DNA from: Neptunomonas japonica DSM 18939 | Lineage (GTDB): Bacteria; Pseudomonadota; Gammaproteobacteria; Pseudomonadales; Balneatricaceae | Direction: 5' to 3' | Assembly (NCBI RefSeq): GCF_000422765.1 | Contig: NZ_KE383915.1 | Span: 41,981 to 105,980 of the forward strand | DNA: 64,000 nt | In this document: positions 43,896-53,839 of the stretch, piece by piece | Layout: each line of letters starts with the position of its first letter | How positions within the stretch are numbered: the first letter of the stretch is position 1 | Translations under genes and position numbers: made by a program | The notes under the pieces: model-generated | The model's database searches: none | Seen by the model: the letters and a program-made list of their open reading frames with translations, nothing else | What the model was told of the DNA's origin: nothing

Positions 43896-44849
43896 CTACG
43901 GCAAGACAAATACTTGCGTATCAGGGTGGAAGGTATACCAAGCAAACCAAAACGCATTAACAGCTGGTTGAGGTACACCTCCCGCTTGCAAGCGAATTTC
44001 TCCTGTACGTGAAAGCGCATCAAACTGAATCTCTAAATCAACACCATTAAATTTATCTGCAATACGATTATCACCATGTTTTGCCAGTTCAGCAAAAGGG
44101 TACGCTTTAAATTTTCCCGCGACTTCCACCCCCAATACCCGTTCTTTGGGGTGGTAAGCCCTACTTAAAAATTCAACAGGAAAATAGATTCTAGAGATAC
44201 CATCATACTGAGCATACGGGCTTCTCGAATAGTCACGTATATGGCCAGTGTCACGGCTCAACACCTGACCATCGCTATAACGTTTTTGCCAAGCCACCCA
44301 CGTCATCTGGTGCAATACTAGCATCTGCAACTTGGACCCTTGCATCGGCCCACTTACTGACTCTGTCATTAACTGCGACCACAATGATTGAGTTTGCCGG
44401 TCATAAAGCAATACATCACTGTTATATAAAAGCCCAGACACACCAAACTCTAATACCCTGCCATCAACCTTCGCAGAGAACGCCATGCCAGTGCCACACA
44501 GAGGACAGTAACTCACCACCACAGGCGAGCCTGAGATATTGTCATTTACAATTTCATGCCAGTTTAAAATAGCAATGGGGTAGGCTCGTGTCACACCATT
44601 GATACTCAAACTGAGTACTTGGTCATCTCCCTTTAGCCAACTGACCTGCTCAACAGAAATAAATTGGGGTGAGTCAATTGAAGGGATGCCATCTTTAATA
44701 GGGCCTCCGGGTAGTATCTTTTCTGCTGGAATAGATGAACGGGTTAAATCAAAACCATTATTTGCTAGAGCGGGCGCTGAGAAAAAACTGACACACGCCA
44801 GTATTAGGAACATAGCAAAAATAAAAGGGGCAAGGCTAATACGCATCAT
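43896..44849 (-). CDS. DUF3179 domain-containing exported protein
   Basis: A 317-residue protein starting at 44849 (MMRISLAP) with GGAG eight bases upstream. The signal peptide (FIFAMFLILACVSFFSAPALA) is followed by the DUF3179 domain: AIPAEKILPGGPIKDGIPSID-like opening, RAYPIAILNWHEIVND and VVSYCPLCGTGMAF, then SGLLYNSDVLLYDRQTQSLWSQL. The paired Cys in CPLC are a family hallmark; function is unknown. The longer frame from 44912 adds 21 residues without a Shine-Dalgarno. Confidence 0.88.
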   Translation of the reverse strand: MMRISLAPFIFAMFLILACVSFFSAPALANNGFDLTRSSIPAEKILPGGPIKDGIPSIDSPQFISVEQVSWLKGDDQVLSLSINGVTRAYPIAILNWHEIVNDNISGSPVVVSYCPLCGTGMAFSAKVDGRVLEFGVSGLLYNSDVLLYDRQTQSLWSQLMTESVSGPMQGSKLQMLVLHQMTWVAWQKRYSDGQVLSRDTGHIRDYSRSPYAQYDGISRIYFPVEFLSRAYHPKERVLGVEVAGKFKAYPFAELAKHGDNRIADKFNGVDLEIQFDALSRTGEIRLQAGGVPQPAVNAFWFAWYTFHPDTQVFVLP

Positions 44850-44935
44850 ACTGAAGCTCCACGATGTTATTAGCCTTTTGAGTATCAGATAAAATAATAA
44901 TTCAGTTTTCAAGAAATAGAGTTAGAAAAGAAACC

Positions 44936-45391
44936 TCAATCACATATTAGCTGATACGTTTGCCAGTACGTTTTACTTGCTAACTTGTCATAAACCGCAC
45001 GTGCCCGATAATTATTCTCAGCAGTAATCCATCTAACATGCGGCCAGCTATGTTCTTTGGCTGAAGCACTAAGCCCACTAAAAAGCTGCTCAACAACACC
45101 TTCTCCACGTACGCTAGAATCAACATACAAATCATCGAGGAACCCTACCGATTTACCACGCAAAGGTGATGGCATTTCTCGAAAATGCATCAATCCCAAC
45201 GCATGCCCCTGATCATCTTTTGCTATCAATGCGAAGAATTGTTTATTTTCATCAAAAATCCACGACCAAACTGTATCTAAGATAGGTTGATCCATCGGTA
45301 CTTCATAAAAAAGAGCATAGTTTTTGTATAGCGTCTCCCATTGATCTCTATCTTCAACATTTAACGGCGCAACTGATATTGAGCTTTGCAT
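44936..45391 (-). CDS. GNAT-family N-acetyltransferase
   Basis: A 151-residue acetyltransferase with the GNAT core: ALGLMHFREMPSPLRGKSVGFLDDLYVDSSVRGEGVVEQLFSGLSASAKEHSW (motif A for acetyl-CoA) and ENNYRARAVYDKLA (motif B). AGGGA precedes the ATG. The neighbouring gene at 45407 is also a GNAT protein, 15 bases upstream on the same strand, implying co-expression. The substrate is unknown. Confidence 0.9.
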   Translation of the reverse strand: MQSSISVAPLNVEDRDQWETLYKNYALFYEVPMDQPILDTVWSWIFDENKQFFALIAKDDQGHALGLMHFREMPSPLRGKSVGFLDDLYVDSSVRGEGVVEQLFSGLSASAKEHSWPHVRWITAENNYRARAVYDKLASKTYWQTYQLICD

Positions 45392-45406
45392 ATCATTTTT
45401 CCCTTT

Positions 45407-46108
45407 TTAACAGTCTTGTAAAGAACGCTTTTGAAGCCCTTGCTCATCAAAATTCGCAGTATCTAACCAATGTTCAAAAGCGAGTTTTAACGCAGGCCAT
45501 TCTTTATCCAAAATAGAAAACCAGGCCGTATCGCGGTTACGCCCTTTATAGATAGTCGCTTGACGAAATATCCCTTCAAACTTAAAACCCAAACGAAGCG
45601 CTGATTTTTTAGAACCTTGATTACATGAGTCACATTTCCATTCATAACGCCTATAACCCAACTCATCAAATACATGCCTCATCATTAAATACATTGCTTC
45701 AGTTGCCAACACTGTTTTTTGAAGCTTCGGTGAAAAATGTATATGCCCTACTTCGATCACACCATTCAAAGGATCAATACGTAAAAAGCTAGCTAAACCA
45801 ATGGCAAAAGAAGACGTGTTATCAATAACAGAAAAGAAAAGAGGATCATCACCTTCACAGATAGCATCTAGCCATACTTTAAAATCAGCAAATTTTTTAA
45901 AAGGCCCGTATGGCAAGTAGGTCCAATTAGCTTCTTGCGTATCTTCAATAAAAGCCTCATACAGTTGCTCTGCATGCAAAGCAGGATCCAACGGCTCAAG
46001 CCGACAATACTTACCGTTAATAACCATACGTTCAGGCAAAGCACACGGCTGCCAATGGTCAAGTTTATCGCCTAATGGCTGGCCTAATTCATTCGTACGT
46101 ATTTCCAT
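45407..46108 (-). CDS. GNAT-family N-acetyltransferase (RimJ/RimL-like)
   Basis: A 233-residue protein starting at 46108 (MEIRTNEL). It has YCRLEPLDPALHAEQLYEAF, GLASFLRIDPLNGVIEVGHIHFSPKLQKTVLATEAMYLMMRHVFDELGYRRYEWKCDSCNQGSKKSALRLGFKFEGIFRQ, the usual acetyl_transf_3 pattern. The longer frame from 46183 adds 25 atypical residues. It would acetylate a small molecule or a protein N-terminus; nothing in the context says which. Confidence 0.9.
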   Translation of the reverse strand: MEIRTNELGQPLGDKLDHWQPCALPERMVINGKYCRLEPLDPALHAEQLYEAFIEDTQEANWTYLPYGPFKKFADFKVWLDAICEGDDPLFFSVIDNTSSFAIGLASFLRIDPLNGVIEVGHIHFSPKLQKTVLATEAMYLMMRHVFDELGYRRYEWKCDSCNQGSKKSALRLGFKFEGIFRQATIYKGRNRDTAWFSILDKEWPALKLAFEHWLDTANFDEQGLQKRSLQDC

Positions 46109-46368
46109 ATCGGATCTACCTTTTTTTGCGCATACACATAAGTAATAAACCCACCGCGAAAGCCAGCTATTTAAAGATAGCAAGCTCTACACGAGACAAG
46201 TTCGATTAAGATATAGAATAGGAACATAACTGGATCAAGAACAGACCCAATAATTGGCTATTTAACAGTACCACTTTTAAAGAAATAGCACCCTTATTAG
46301 AAAAATAAAGATGCGCTTTAATAAGCAAGATAATAGCGCTCTCATACAGAGCGCTCATTTTTGCGCTA

Positions 46369-47568
46369 TCAGTCTAGTTCTGGGTTCTCATTTAATAACT
46401 GCTCAATAAAAAAGGCTGGTACTTCGAGTCGATGAGCAATCTCACGTAATACAACAATCTCAGCATGATGAGCTTTATTTTCAGCCTTTGCCATGACGCA
46501 TAAATCTCTCAATACTTGCATACGTTTTGGTAAGGCATTGTATTTAACCACTTGGTCAACACGTTTAGGCAGCTCTTCACGTAATTTTTCAAGATTGAAG
46601 TTTTCTTTGTATTTATACTGGCCAAAGAATTGCTCAAAAATGGCTATCTCTTCTTTAGAAATATCTCCATTGGCATTGGCAACCAATAAACATCCAGCAA
46701 ATAGTAAATGCCGCATTGCTAATGAAGCATCCGTTTTAGACTCCAAATAGCTAGGCTCCATTAAAGCCATAATGCCTTCTACACCCAGTTCTAACGTCTC
46801 AACATTCACACCCATAGGTATCATATGCTGTGAATGATGAAATAATTGCAAGGCTTTCACACGAAGCGGGCTAAACGGATGCGTCATAAACCAATCTTCC
46901 ATTGGAGCACCAGCCCCAGGAGCGCCATCCTCTAGCTGCATATCATCCATCTGTTTAAGGAAGTCACCCAAATTAAAACGCACTACTGAGCTTGTCACAC
47001 CAGAAGATAGCTTAAATAGAGACCGAGCAACGGCGTGTAAATTGTGAGTACAAAAAGCACCGGCGCGATCAGCTGAGATTTCAGCAAAACGCGACCAACT
47101 CGTGAGTTTTAATGCTAAATCTGGCGATATAGGCGTCCCACCTTTTAGCAGATGACCCACAGGAATATCATGATGCCCATAAATGAAATGCCCGAGCTCG
47201 TGCCCCATCACAAAACGCAGTTCTTCTTCATCAAAGCTATCTAAAAGACTTGAAGAAAACATGATAAACAAGCGCCCTTCCTCAGGTTTTACACAGGCAG
47301 CATTAAAGTGAGGGCTTGAATAAGCGTAAAGTTCAACTGGCAAGTCCACACCTAGTTTAGCAATACAATCCTTAGCTATACGTGTAAGACTAGGCGCCAT
47401 AGCAGGGCTTAATCTAACCGACGTAGAAAGTAACTTCCGTCTTACTCCATTAACTCCTTGAGCTTGTGCCTGAGCAATTTTTTTATTAATGGCGATAACT
47501 TCTGGCGCTTGCATTAAATGAGCTGCTAGTGCCAAATCATGTTGTGAGCGAATCGCGTCTGCATTCAT
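46369..47568 (-). CDS. M48-family zinc metallopeptidase fused to a TerB-like domain
   Basis: A 399-residue protein. Residues about 1-230 are an M48 peptidase domain with the zinc motif HELGH at residues 123-127 inside LRFVMGHELGHFIYGHH, and further conserved SRFAEISADRAGAF, which supplies the third Glu ligand. The last 120 residues (MRHLLFAGCLLVANANGDISKEEIAIFEQFFG to the C-terminus) look like a TerB-type tellurite-resistance domain. No signal peptide or membrane segment is visible, so it is probably cytoplasmic. It stands alone and has no obvious role beyond a likely metal- or stress-related one. Confidence 0.82.
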   Translation of the reverse strand: MNADAIRSQHDLALAAHLMQAPEVIAINKKIAQAQAQGVNGVRRKLLSTSVRLSPAMAPSLTRIAKDCIAKLGVDLPVELYAYSSPHFNAACVKPEEGRLFIMFSSSLLDSFDEEELRFVMGHELGHFIYGHHDIPVGHLLKGGTPISPDLALKLTSWSRFAEISADRAGAFCTHNLHAVARSLFKLSSGVTSSVVRFNLGDFLKQMDDMQLEDGAPGAGAPMEDWFMTHPFSPLRVKALQLFHHSQHMIPMGVNVETLELGVEGIMALMEPSYLESKTDASLAMRHLLFAGCLLVANANGDISKEEIAIFEQFFGQYKYKENFNLEKLREELPKRVDQVVKYNALPKRMQVLRDLCVMAKAENKAHHAEIVVLREIAHRLEVPAFFIEQLLNENPELD

Positions 47569-47697
47569 TATGATTATTCTTTTTTAGTGTGAGGACGAGT
47601 GCAACATTTTGATAAATGCTGCACTTTCATTTCCCTCTATACTAAAGTAATAAAGATGAACGTAAAGCAGATGCTTGATAAAGAAGTAGTTTCTCGC

Positions 47698-50600
47698 TTA
47701 TCGACGGCGCAACAAGCTGTAATACAACAGAGGAATAACTACCAAGGTCAACAAGGTAGAAACCAACAAACCAAAAATCAAACTAACTGCCAAGCCATTA
47801 AAAATCGGATCATCCAATATAAAGAATGCGCCCATCATCGCCGCCACAGCCGTTAATATAATGGGTTTAGCTCTAACGCTGGCGGCGCTAACAACCGCTT
47901 CTTCTAGCGCTATTCCGCGCGCTATCAGGTGATTAATAAAGTCCACCAGCAATATTGAGTTACGTACAATAATACCTGCCAATGCAATCATCCCAATCAT
48001 TGATGTTGCCGTAAACTGCGAATTTAACAGTGCGTGCCCCGGCATAATACCTATCATGGTGAGTGGAATGGGTGCCATGATCACGAGCGGAACCATATAT
48101 GAGCCAAACTGCGCCACGACTAACAAATAAATAAGAATCAAGCCTACAGAGTAAGCGGCGCCCATGTCACGAAATGTCTCATAAGTGATTTGCCACTCAC
48201 CATCCCATTTGACGGAATAGTCGTATTGATGTTCAGGCTGACTAATGAATGCTTGTCCCATTGCCTCAATCTGCCCCACCATATCAAACATGCCATAGAG
48301 AGGACTATCCTGCTGGCCAGCCATGTCACCCGTAATATACACAACAGGCAACAAATCTTTATGATAGATATTTTTTTCCCATACTCTGCTCTGAACTATC
48401 ACAACTTCCGATAGAGGTATTAATTTACCTGAACGGCTCCTCAACTTAATATCCAATAGAGCATTGGCATCAGCCTTACCTGCAATAGGCAACTCTAACC
48501 GAACCGGTATAGGATATTTCGCATGCCCCGTATGAAGATAAGTAACATCCTCCCCGTCCAACGCTGCAGCAATGCTTGAGACAACATCCGCTTGATTAAT
48601 GCCTAATCGCGCAGCTTTACTACGGTCTATTTCAAATACAACTCTATCTGCGTTTACTTCAATACTCGTATCTATATCAACTAAGCCGCTGGTTTTCTTA
48701 AATAAGGCTTCAAGCTCGCGTGCTTTCGCAATTTGCCCTTTATAATCAGGCCCATAAACCTCAGCTACGAGTGGCGCCATTACAGGCGGACCCGGCGGCA
48801 CTTCAATCACTTTAACCGATGCAGAAAACTGCTCAGCAATTTTTGTTAACTGCGGACGTACAGAGAGGGCAATATCATGACTCGAACGATCGCGTTGTGT
48901 TTTATCAGCGAGATTAACCTGAAGGTCACCTTGGTTAGCAGCTTGGCGTAAATAGTATTGGCGAACTAGCCCATTAAACCCAATCGGTGAAGCGGTACCC
49001 GCATAAGCTTGAATATTTTCTACTTCATCAACATTAAGCAGCGAGCTAGCCAACTCAAACAGCACCCGGTTGGTCTGTTCAAGTGTCGTACCCTCAGGCA
49101 TATCAACAACCACTTGAAACTCACTTTTATTATCAAAGGGCAACATTTTTAAGATAACTAGCTGCACAACACCTAAACCAATAGCCCCTGCAATTAGGCC
49201 TATCAATGAAAAACCGAGTAAATAGCGGTTTAATCGTTTACCCGTACCTAAAAATGGTGTCATTAATCGTTTAAAAATACCATACAATCTCGATTCGGCT
49301 ACATGGGCCTTATCACTAGTTTTAACTGATGTATGGTTTTGCTGTGTGCTGACATTATGCTTAAGAAGTTTGTAACAAAGCCAAGGGGTAAACGTGAAAG
49401 CTATAATCAAAGACAACAGCATCCCCATTGATGCATTAATAGGTATAGGGCTCATATAAGGCCCCATTAAGCCGCTGACGAACGCCATTGGTAATAATGC
49501 TGCAATAACAGTAAATGTCGCCAGAATCGTCGGCCCGCCGACTTCATCTACAGCGATAGGGATCGCTTCAAGCAGAGTTTTCTCATCTAACGCCATATGG
49601 CGGTGAATGTTTTCAACAACAACAATGGCATCGTCGACCAGAATCCCTATAGAGAAGATAAGTGCAAATAACGAAACACGGTTTAAGGTAAAACCCCACG
49701 CCCATGACGCAAAAAGTGTCACCATTAATGTCAGTATAACAGCGGCTCCGACAACAATTGCCTCACGTCGCCCCAACGCTAAAAAAACCAGAGCAATCAC
49801 TGACAAGGTCGCAAATATAAGCTTTTGAATTAATTTATTGGCTTTATCATTAGCCGTTTTTCCGTAGTTCCGGGTTATCGTAACCTCAACACCTTGCGGT
49901 ATTACGTGACCCTTTAGATGCTTCACTCTTTCCAAAACATGATTGGCAATATCTACCGCATTCTCACCTGGCTTTTTACTGACGGTTAACGTGACAGCAG
50001 GTTGATTTGCCTTAGCGCCCTTTTCTGCAAACCACACGTACTGCTTATTTTCAGCTGCAAATTGTTTGATCTCAGCAATATCTTGCAAATACACAGGCCT
50101 ACCATCGACCATGCCGACAACCAGTTCGATGAGGTCATCACGTGTCGAAAAAAAAGTGCCTGCAGTAACCGGTGTATGTTTATTATCGCCAACAAAAGCA
50201 CCTGCTTTTACAGCAATATTACTCATCATTAGCGCTTCTTTAAGCTCAACAATTGAAATATTACGTGCTGCCATTTTCTGCGGATCCAACAGAACACCTA
50301 CTACTTGTTCAGGGCCGCCAATCGTCTCTATATCTCGCGTGCCAGGTACGCGTTTAAGTTCAGCTTCTAAGGCATGCGCTACTTGCCGAAGCTCATAAGC
50401 TCCGCGGGACATATCAGTGCTGTGCAGGGTTAATGCAACAATAGGAACATCATCAATCCCTTTAGGTTTAACAATAATAGGACCTACGCCCAAATTAGCA
50501 GGTCGCCAATCCACATTTGAATAAACAGCATTGTAGAGCCGCACTAGAGCCTCTGTTCGCTCAACACCGACCTTGTATTGCACGGTGAGAACAGCCAGCC

Positions 50601-50880
50601 CTGGACTCGATACAGAATACACATGCTCCATATCTTTGATTTCACTCAGCACCTGCTCTAACGGTGTACTAACAAGCGCTTCAACGTCAGCAACAGAAGC
50701 GCCAGGAAAAGGAACCATGACATTGGCCATGGTGACGTTAATTTGCGGCTCTTCTTCACGCGGCGTCACTAGTGCGGCAAAAACGCCCATGAGCAAACCA
50801 ACTAATGCAAGCAAGGGAGTAAGTTGAGAGCGCATAAAGCGATTTGCTATGGCGCCAGAAAAACCTAAAGGTTTATCCAT
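47698..50880 (-). CDS. RND efflux transporter permease (HAE1-like)
   Basis: A 1060-residue inner-membrane pump with the twelve-helix, two-large-loop architecture of RND exporters. The N-terminus MRSQLTPLLALVGLLMGVFAAL is followed by the first periplasmic domain. Transmembrane helix 4 has the proton-relay Asp pair in FSIGILVDDAIVVVENI, and GIIVRNSILLVDF sits near the C-terminus. The clade opens EEEPQINVTMANVMVPFPGASVADVEALV, typical of the hydrophobic efflux group of bacteria. It works with the adjacent adaptor; no outer-membrane TolC-type gene is present. Confidence 0.94.
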   Translation of the reverse strand: MDKPLGFSGAIANRFMRSQLTPLLALVGLLMGVFAALVTPREEEPQINVTMANVMVPFPGASVADVEALVSTPLEQVLSEIKDMEHVYSVSSPGLAVLTVQYKVGVERTEALVRLYNAVYSNVDWRPANLGVGPIIVKPKGIDDVPIVALTLHSTDMSRGAYELRQVAHALEAELKRVPGTRDIETIGGPEQVVGVLLDPQKMAARNISIVELKEALMMSNIAVKAGAFVGDNKHTPVTAGTFFSTRDDLIELVVGMVDGRPVYLQDIAEIKQFAAENKQYVWFAEKGAKANQPAVTLTVSKKPGENAVDIANHVLERVKHLKGHVIPQGVEVTITRNYGKTANDKANKLIQKLIFATLSVIALVFLALGRREAIVVGAAVILTLMVTLFASWAWGFTLNRVSLFALIFSIGILVDDAIVVVENIHRHMALDEKTLLEAIPIAVDEVGGPTILATFTVIAALLPMAFVSGLMGPYMSPIPINASMGMLLSLIIAFTFTPWLCYKLLKHNVSTQQNHTSVKTSDKAHVAESRLYGIFKRLMTPFLGTGKRLNRYLLGFSLIGLIAGAIGLGVVQLVILKMLPFDNKSEFQVVVDMPEGTTLEQTNRVLFELASSLLNVDEVENIQAYAGTASPIGFNGLVRQYYLRQAANQGDLQVNLADKTQRDRSSHDIALSVRPQLTKIAEQFSASVKVIEVPPGPPVMAPLVAEVYGPDYKGQIAKARELEALFKKTSGLVDIDTSIEVNADRVVFEIDRSKAARLGINQADVVSSIAAALDGEDVTYLHTGHAKYPIPVRLELPIAGKADANALLDIKLRSRSGKLIPLSEVVIVQSRVWEKNIYHKDLLPVVYITGDMAGQQDSPLYGMFDMVGQIEAMGQAFISQPEHQYDYSVKWDGEWQITYETFRDMGAAYSVGLILIYLLVVAQFGSYMVPLVIMAPIPLTMIGIMPGHALLNSQFTATSMIGMIALAGIIVRNSILLVDFINHLIARGIALEEAVVSAASVRAKPIILTAVAAMMGAFFILDDPIFNGLAVSLIFGLLVSTLLTLVVIPLLYYSLLRRR

Positions 50881-50884
50881 TTTC

Positions 50885-51940
50885 TTATCTCACCTCTTCA
50901 ATAGAGGCAGTAACTGTCAAGATACCTGCAGCTATGGGATCTGTTGCAATAGCTTCGCCCACCATTAGCCCAGAGAGCACTTCAACTTGATGAGCAAAGT
51001 GACTCCCAACTCGTACTTGACGCAGCTGGGGCAATACGCCTTCTCCTGAAGCACCAAGAACATAAACACCCGCGACTTCAGAACGATAAACAACACTTGA
51101 TGCCGGCACGAGCAAACGCGCCTTTTCACCCGTTTGCACCGCAACTTTGACTAGTTTCCCTGGATATAAACCGTTTTCTGCTGCAGGCAAATTAAGCCTC
51201 ATTCGCACGGTTCCGGTGGCCGCATCAGCAACCGGAAAAAAGAATACTTTTAAAGGTAAAACCGTAGACCCATTGTCTAATACAACATTAACTAACGGTT
51301 TTTCTCTAATAATTGCAGCTATCGATTGGGGTAAATCTGCGTAAACACGCAGGTAATGTGGATCAAAACCGCTCAACAGCGCCATACCGGGTTGCACAGC
51401 TTCGCCCACTTCAACATGACGCCCACTGACGACGCCACTATAAACAGCTTTTATCTCGGTATATGACACTTGCTGTCGCGCACGATTAAGAGCCGCATGC
51501 GCACTAGTGAAACGAGCTTTAGCGCTGTTGTAGCTAGCAATAGCTGCATCATAGTCCGCCTTAGACAATAGCTTTTTTGCATAAAGTGCTTTTACACGTT
51601 CATATTGCTGAGTCTGCGCTTTACGCTGCGCTCCGGCTTCACTTAGACTTGCCTTTGTCTGGTTAAGGGATTCTTTTTGGTCAATACCTACTAGCGTTAA
51701 GATAACACTGCCCGCTGGCACATGATCACCAACTTCGACCATAACTTGATCAACTACACCACTTGTTTGGGCAGATACTGTAGCTTTAGATACAGCCTCA
51801 ACGCTTCCTTCTAAAAGACGCTGCAGCGGCATTATTGTTTTCGCAACCGTAATTGAGTTTAACTCTTGCGCTTTCAGATATTCAGGGGCTAAAGCCATAA
51901 AAGATACAAGCAAAATAAAAGACGCCACTGAACGGAACAT
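50885..51940 (-). CDS. RND efflux periplasmic adaptor (membrane fusion protein)
   Basis: A 351-residue adaptor starting at 51940 (MFRSVAS), with GGGG at Shine-Dalgarno spacing. The signal segment is FILLVSFMALAPEYL. The lipoyl half-domains (GSVEAVSKATVSAQTSGVVDQVMVEVGDHVPAG, VVSGRHVEVGEAVQPGMALLS) flank a coiled-coil hairpin with AGAQRKAQTQQYERVKALYAKKLLSKADYDAAIASYNSAKARF. It lies four bases upstream of the permease gene, forming a two-gene operon. Confidence 0.94.
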   Translation of the reverse strand: MFRSVASFILLVSFMALAPEYLKAQELNSITVAKTIMPLQRLLEGSVEAVSKATVSAQTSGVVDQVMVEVGDHVPAGSVILTLVGIDQKESLNQTKASLSEAGAQRKAQTQQYERVKALYAKKLLSKADYDAAIASYNSAKARFTSAHAALNRARQQVSYTEIKAVYSGVVSGRHVEVGEAVQPGMALLSGFDPHYLRVYADLPQSIAAIIREKPLVNVVLDNGSTVLPLKVFFFPVADAATGTVRMRLNLPAAENGLYPGKLVKVAVQTGEKARLLVPASSVVYRSEVAGVYVLGASGEGVLPQLRQVRVGSHFAHQVEVLSGLMVGEAIATDPIAAGILTVTASIEEVR

Positions 51941-52195
51941 ATAACACCCCAATGAGTAAGTTCTCTCTATTTTAGCATATTCTAATATAATGCCAACTCT
52001 CTAATTTAACTAGATATCTCGTCGCTTTAACCGGACACTATTCTGCAACCGTTCAGGTTCAAGTAAGTATTCTCTTATATTTGCAATTTCAAATTGAATG
52101 TTTGCTCAAGAATATTGACTAACTAGCTATACGGTCAGAATAAAGTAAAATAACTATTCGCCGATAAAGTACATATAGTAGTTCGGAGAAATTAA

Positions 52196-52846
52196 ATGGC
52201 GTTGTTAATTTATGACAACGGGAATCTTGTAAAGAACCCGTCAGCAGCTCAATTTCCACAGCGCGGTGTTGCAGCCACCTCAAGGAGTACTGCGGCCAAA
52301 AATTCGTTACAGAACAATACTGTTGGCAACCCTCAGATTACAACACAAGCAACCTCGGTAAGCTCTCCACTTACCAGTGGAACACGCTCCACCCTTGTAT
52401 CATCACGCCTTTATGAAGAAACGGGGCGCAAATCAGATACCCTGCAAGATCGTAGACGACTAATAGCTCTTCACATAATGAATGCACCCGTTGTTACCGT
52501 GGGTCAATTCGACACCATTAAATTTGCTTGGGATTTAATGCAGAAAGAGAATATTAATCATCTCATCATAACGAATGCCCATGGACATCCATTAGGGGCT
52601 GTTACAGGTGAACACCTGCTGCGTTCTGGCTCTGATTCCAGTGGTTTTGTTGGCAATTTACTGAGCAGTGCATTGATTGCCGTAAGCCCAGAAACATTAG
52701 TGCGCGAAATAGCACTGATCTTCATGGAGCAAAAAGTGAGTTGCGTACCGGTAGTTGATCAAGAACATAAAGTTGTTGGTATTGTTTGTCGCAGCGACTT
52801 ACTGAGCTTACTGGTTAGCGGTCCAAACTTGGAGCAGCGGGTATAG
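52196..52846 (+). CDS. CBS-domain protein
   Basis: A 216-residue protein. The first 85 residues are rich in Ser, Thr and Asn, with low complexity and no transmembrane segment. Two CBS repeats follow: MNAPVVTVGQFDTIKFAWDLMQKENINHLIITNAHGHPLGAVTGEHLL, then SALIAVSPETLVREIALIFMEQKVSCVPVVDQEHKVVGIVCRSDLL. Paired CBS domains bind adenine nucleotides and usually sense energy state. GGAG precedes the ATG. It is a single gene. Confidence 0.9.
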   Translation: MALLIYDNGNLVKNPSAAQFPQRGVAATSRSTAAKNSLQNNTVGNPQITTQATSVSSPLTSGTRSTLVSSRLYEETGRKSDTLQDRRRLIALHIMNAPVVTVGQFDTIKFAWDLMQKENINHLIITNAHGHPLGAVTGEHLLRSGSDSSGFVGNLLSSALIAVSPETLVREIALIFMEQKVSCVPVVDQEHKVVGIVCRSDLLSLLVSGPNLEQRV

Positions 52847-52863
52847 CACAAGCAATAGTGACC

Positions 52864-53397
52864 TTATAATAGTCGCGTGAATCCTAACGTTAACTGTTGC
52901 TCATCTTTGTTAAGATAAATCTCATTATCTGTGATCGTCATAGTGATAGACACTGTACGCTCTAAAAGATCGGAAAGTTTTGAAGATTGCTCTGTATTAA
53001 ACTGCCATACCGCTACCCGAGGAAGGTCTTTAAAAGCTTCTTGAGCGCGGCTCCACCAAATATCAGCCTCTCGCCCAAAAGCATATAAAGAAACCTTAGG
53101 AGATCGACTAACAGCCTTGCGAATACGCTCTGGGGTTGCTTGCCCTACCTCGATCCAATGATTTACCTGCCCGTCTAAAGAGCACTCCCATACATCGGGT
53201 TCGTCAGTAGCGGATAGTCCACGGCTAAACTGAAGGTCATCATGAAAATTCAAACCAAAAGCCATCAGTCGAATCATCATTCGTTCTTGAGTTTCAGAGG
53301 GGTGTAGTGCAAGTGTAAGCTTGCAGCTGGTATAGATATCACGATTCATATCAACCAGCTGCAACTCAACCTTATAGATGGTTGGTTTATGTGCCAT
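52864..53397 (-). CDS. yaeQ: YaeQ family protein
   Basis: A 177-residue protein matching YaeQ: HKPTIYKVELQLVDMNRDIYTSCKLTLALHPSETQERMMIRLMAFGLNF, EPDVWECSLDGQVNHWIEVGQATPERIRKAVSRS and VWQFNTEQSSKLSDLLERTVS. The family has a restriction-endonuclease-like fold (PD-(D/E)xK) and unknown biological role. The TIGR02647 protein stop lies six bases upstream, so the two genes form one short operon. Confidence 0.93.
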   Translation of the reverse strand: MAHKPTIYKVELQLVDMNRDIYTSCKLTLALHPSETQERMMIRLMAFGLNFHDDLQFSRGLSATDEPDVWECSLDGQVNHWIEVGQATPERIRKAVSRSPKVSLYAFGREADIWWSRAQEAFKDLPRVAVWQFNTEQSSKLSDLLERTVSITMTITDNEIYLNKDEQQLTLGFTRLL

Positions 53398-53403
53398 AAA
53401 TGT

Positions 53404-53661
53404 TTAAGACGTGGTGTCCAACTGGACCGGTGTTGTTAAAATCAACATAAGGTTTTGTGAATGTTCAGCAGCATCATGACCTAAATCTGTTAAATAACCG
53501 CCATCTTCCTGAGAAATTAAATCTTTATCAAATAAACGTTTAGCAGCAGCGACCACTTGAGGTCCTGCGCTGTGGTGCACTTTAATACCTTCTTGTGTTG
53601 TACCCAAGTTAAAGTGATTTAATAAATTCAGTTCATCAACCAATTCAGCGTTGTACGGCAT
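53404..53661 (-). CDS. TIGR02647 family small protein
   Basis: An 85-residue protein, MPYNAELVDELNLLNHFNLGTTQEGIKVHH and VVAAAKRLFDKDLISQEDGGYLTDLGHDAAEHSQNL. It matches a small gammaproteobacterial family (TIGR02647) with a winged-helix-like middle; DNA binding is a guess. AAGGA lies upstream of the ATG. It is co-transcribed with yaeQ. Confidence 0.8.
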   Translation of the reverse strand: MPYNAELVDELNLLNHFNLGTTQEGIKVHHSAGPQVVAAAKRLFDKDLISQEDGGYLTDLGHDAAEHSQNLMLILTTPVQLDTTS

Positions 53662-53839
53662 TGTTTATTTCCTTACATCATTTTCTATGCCAGCAGCATA
53701 GAGCTTATCAGCCTTCCCGTACAGCCCCACAGCAAAAAGATAATCTCCATAAAGAAATAAAGTGATTGAAATCAAGCCCCTAATAATCAATTAAACAAGA
53801 AGCCAACCATCTTTAGATCAAAATAAATCTCATCAAAAA

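Noticed and set aside
47599-47856. 85-codon plus-strand frame at the end of the RND permease
   Set aside because: It is mostly antisense to the conserved RND C-terminus and rich in Gln and Asn without a domain.
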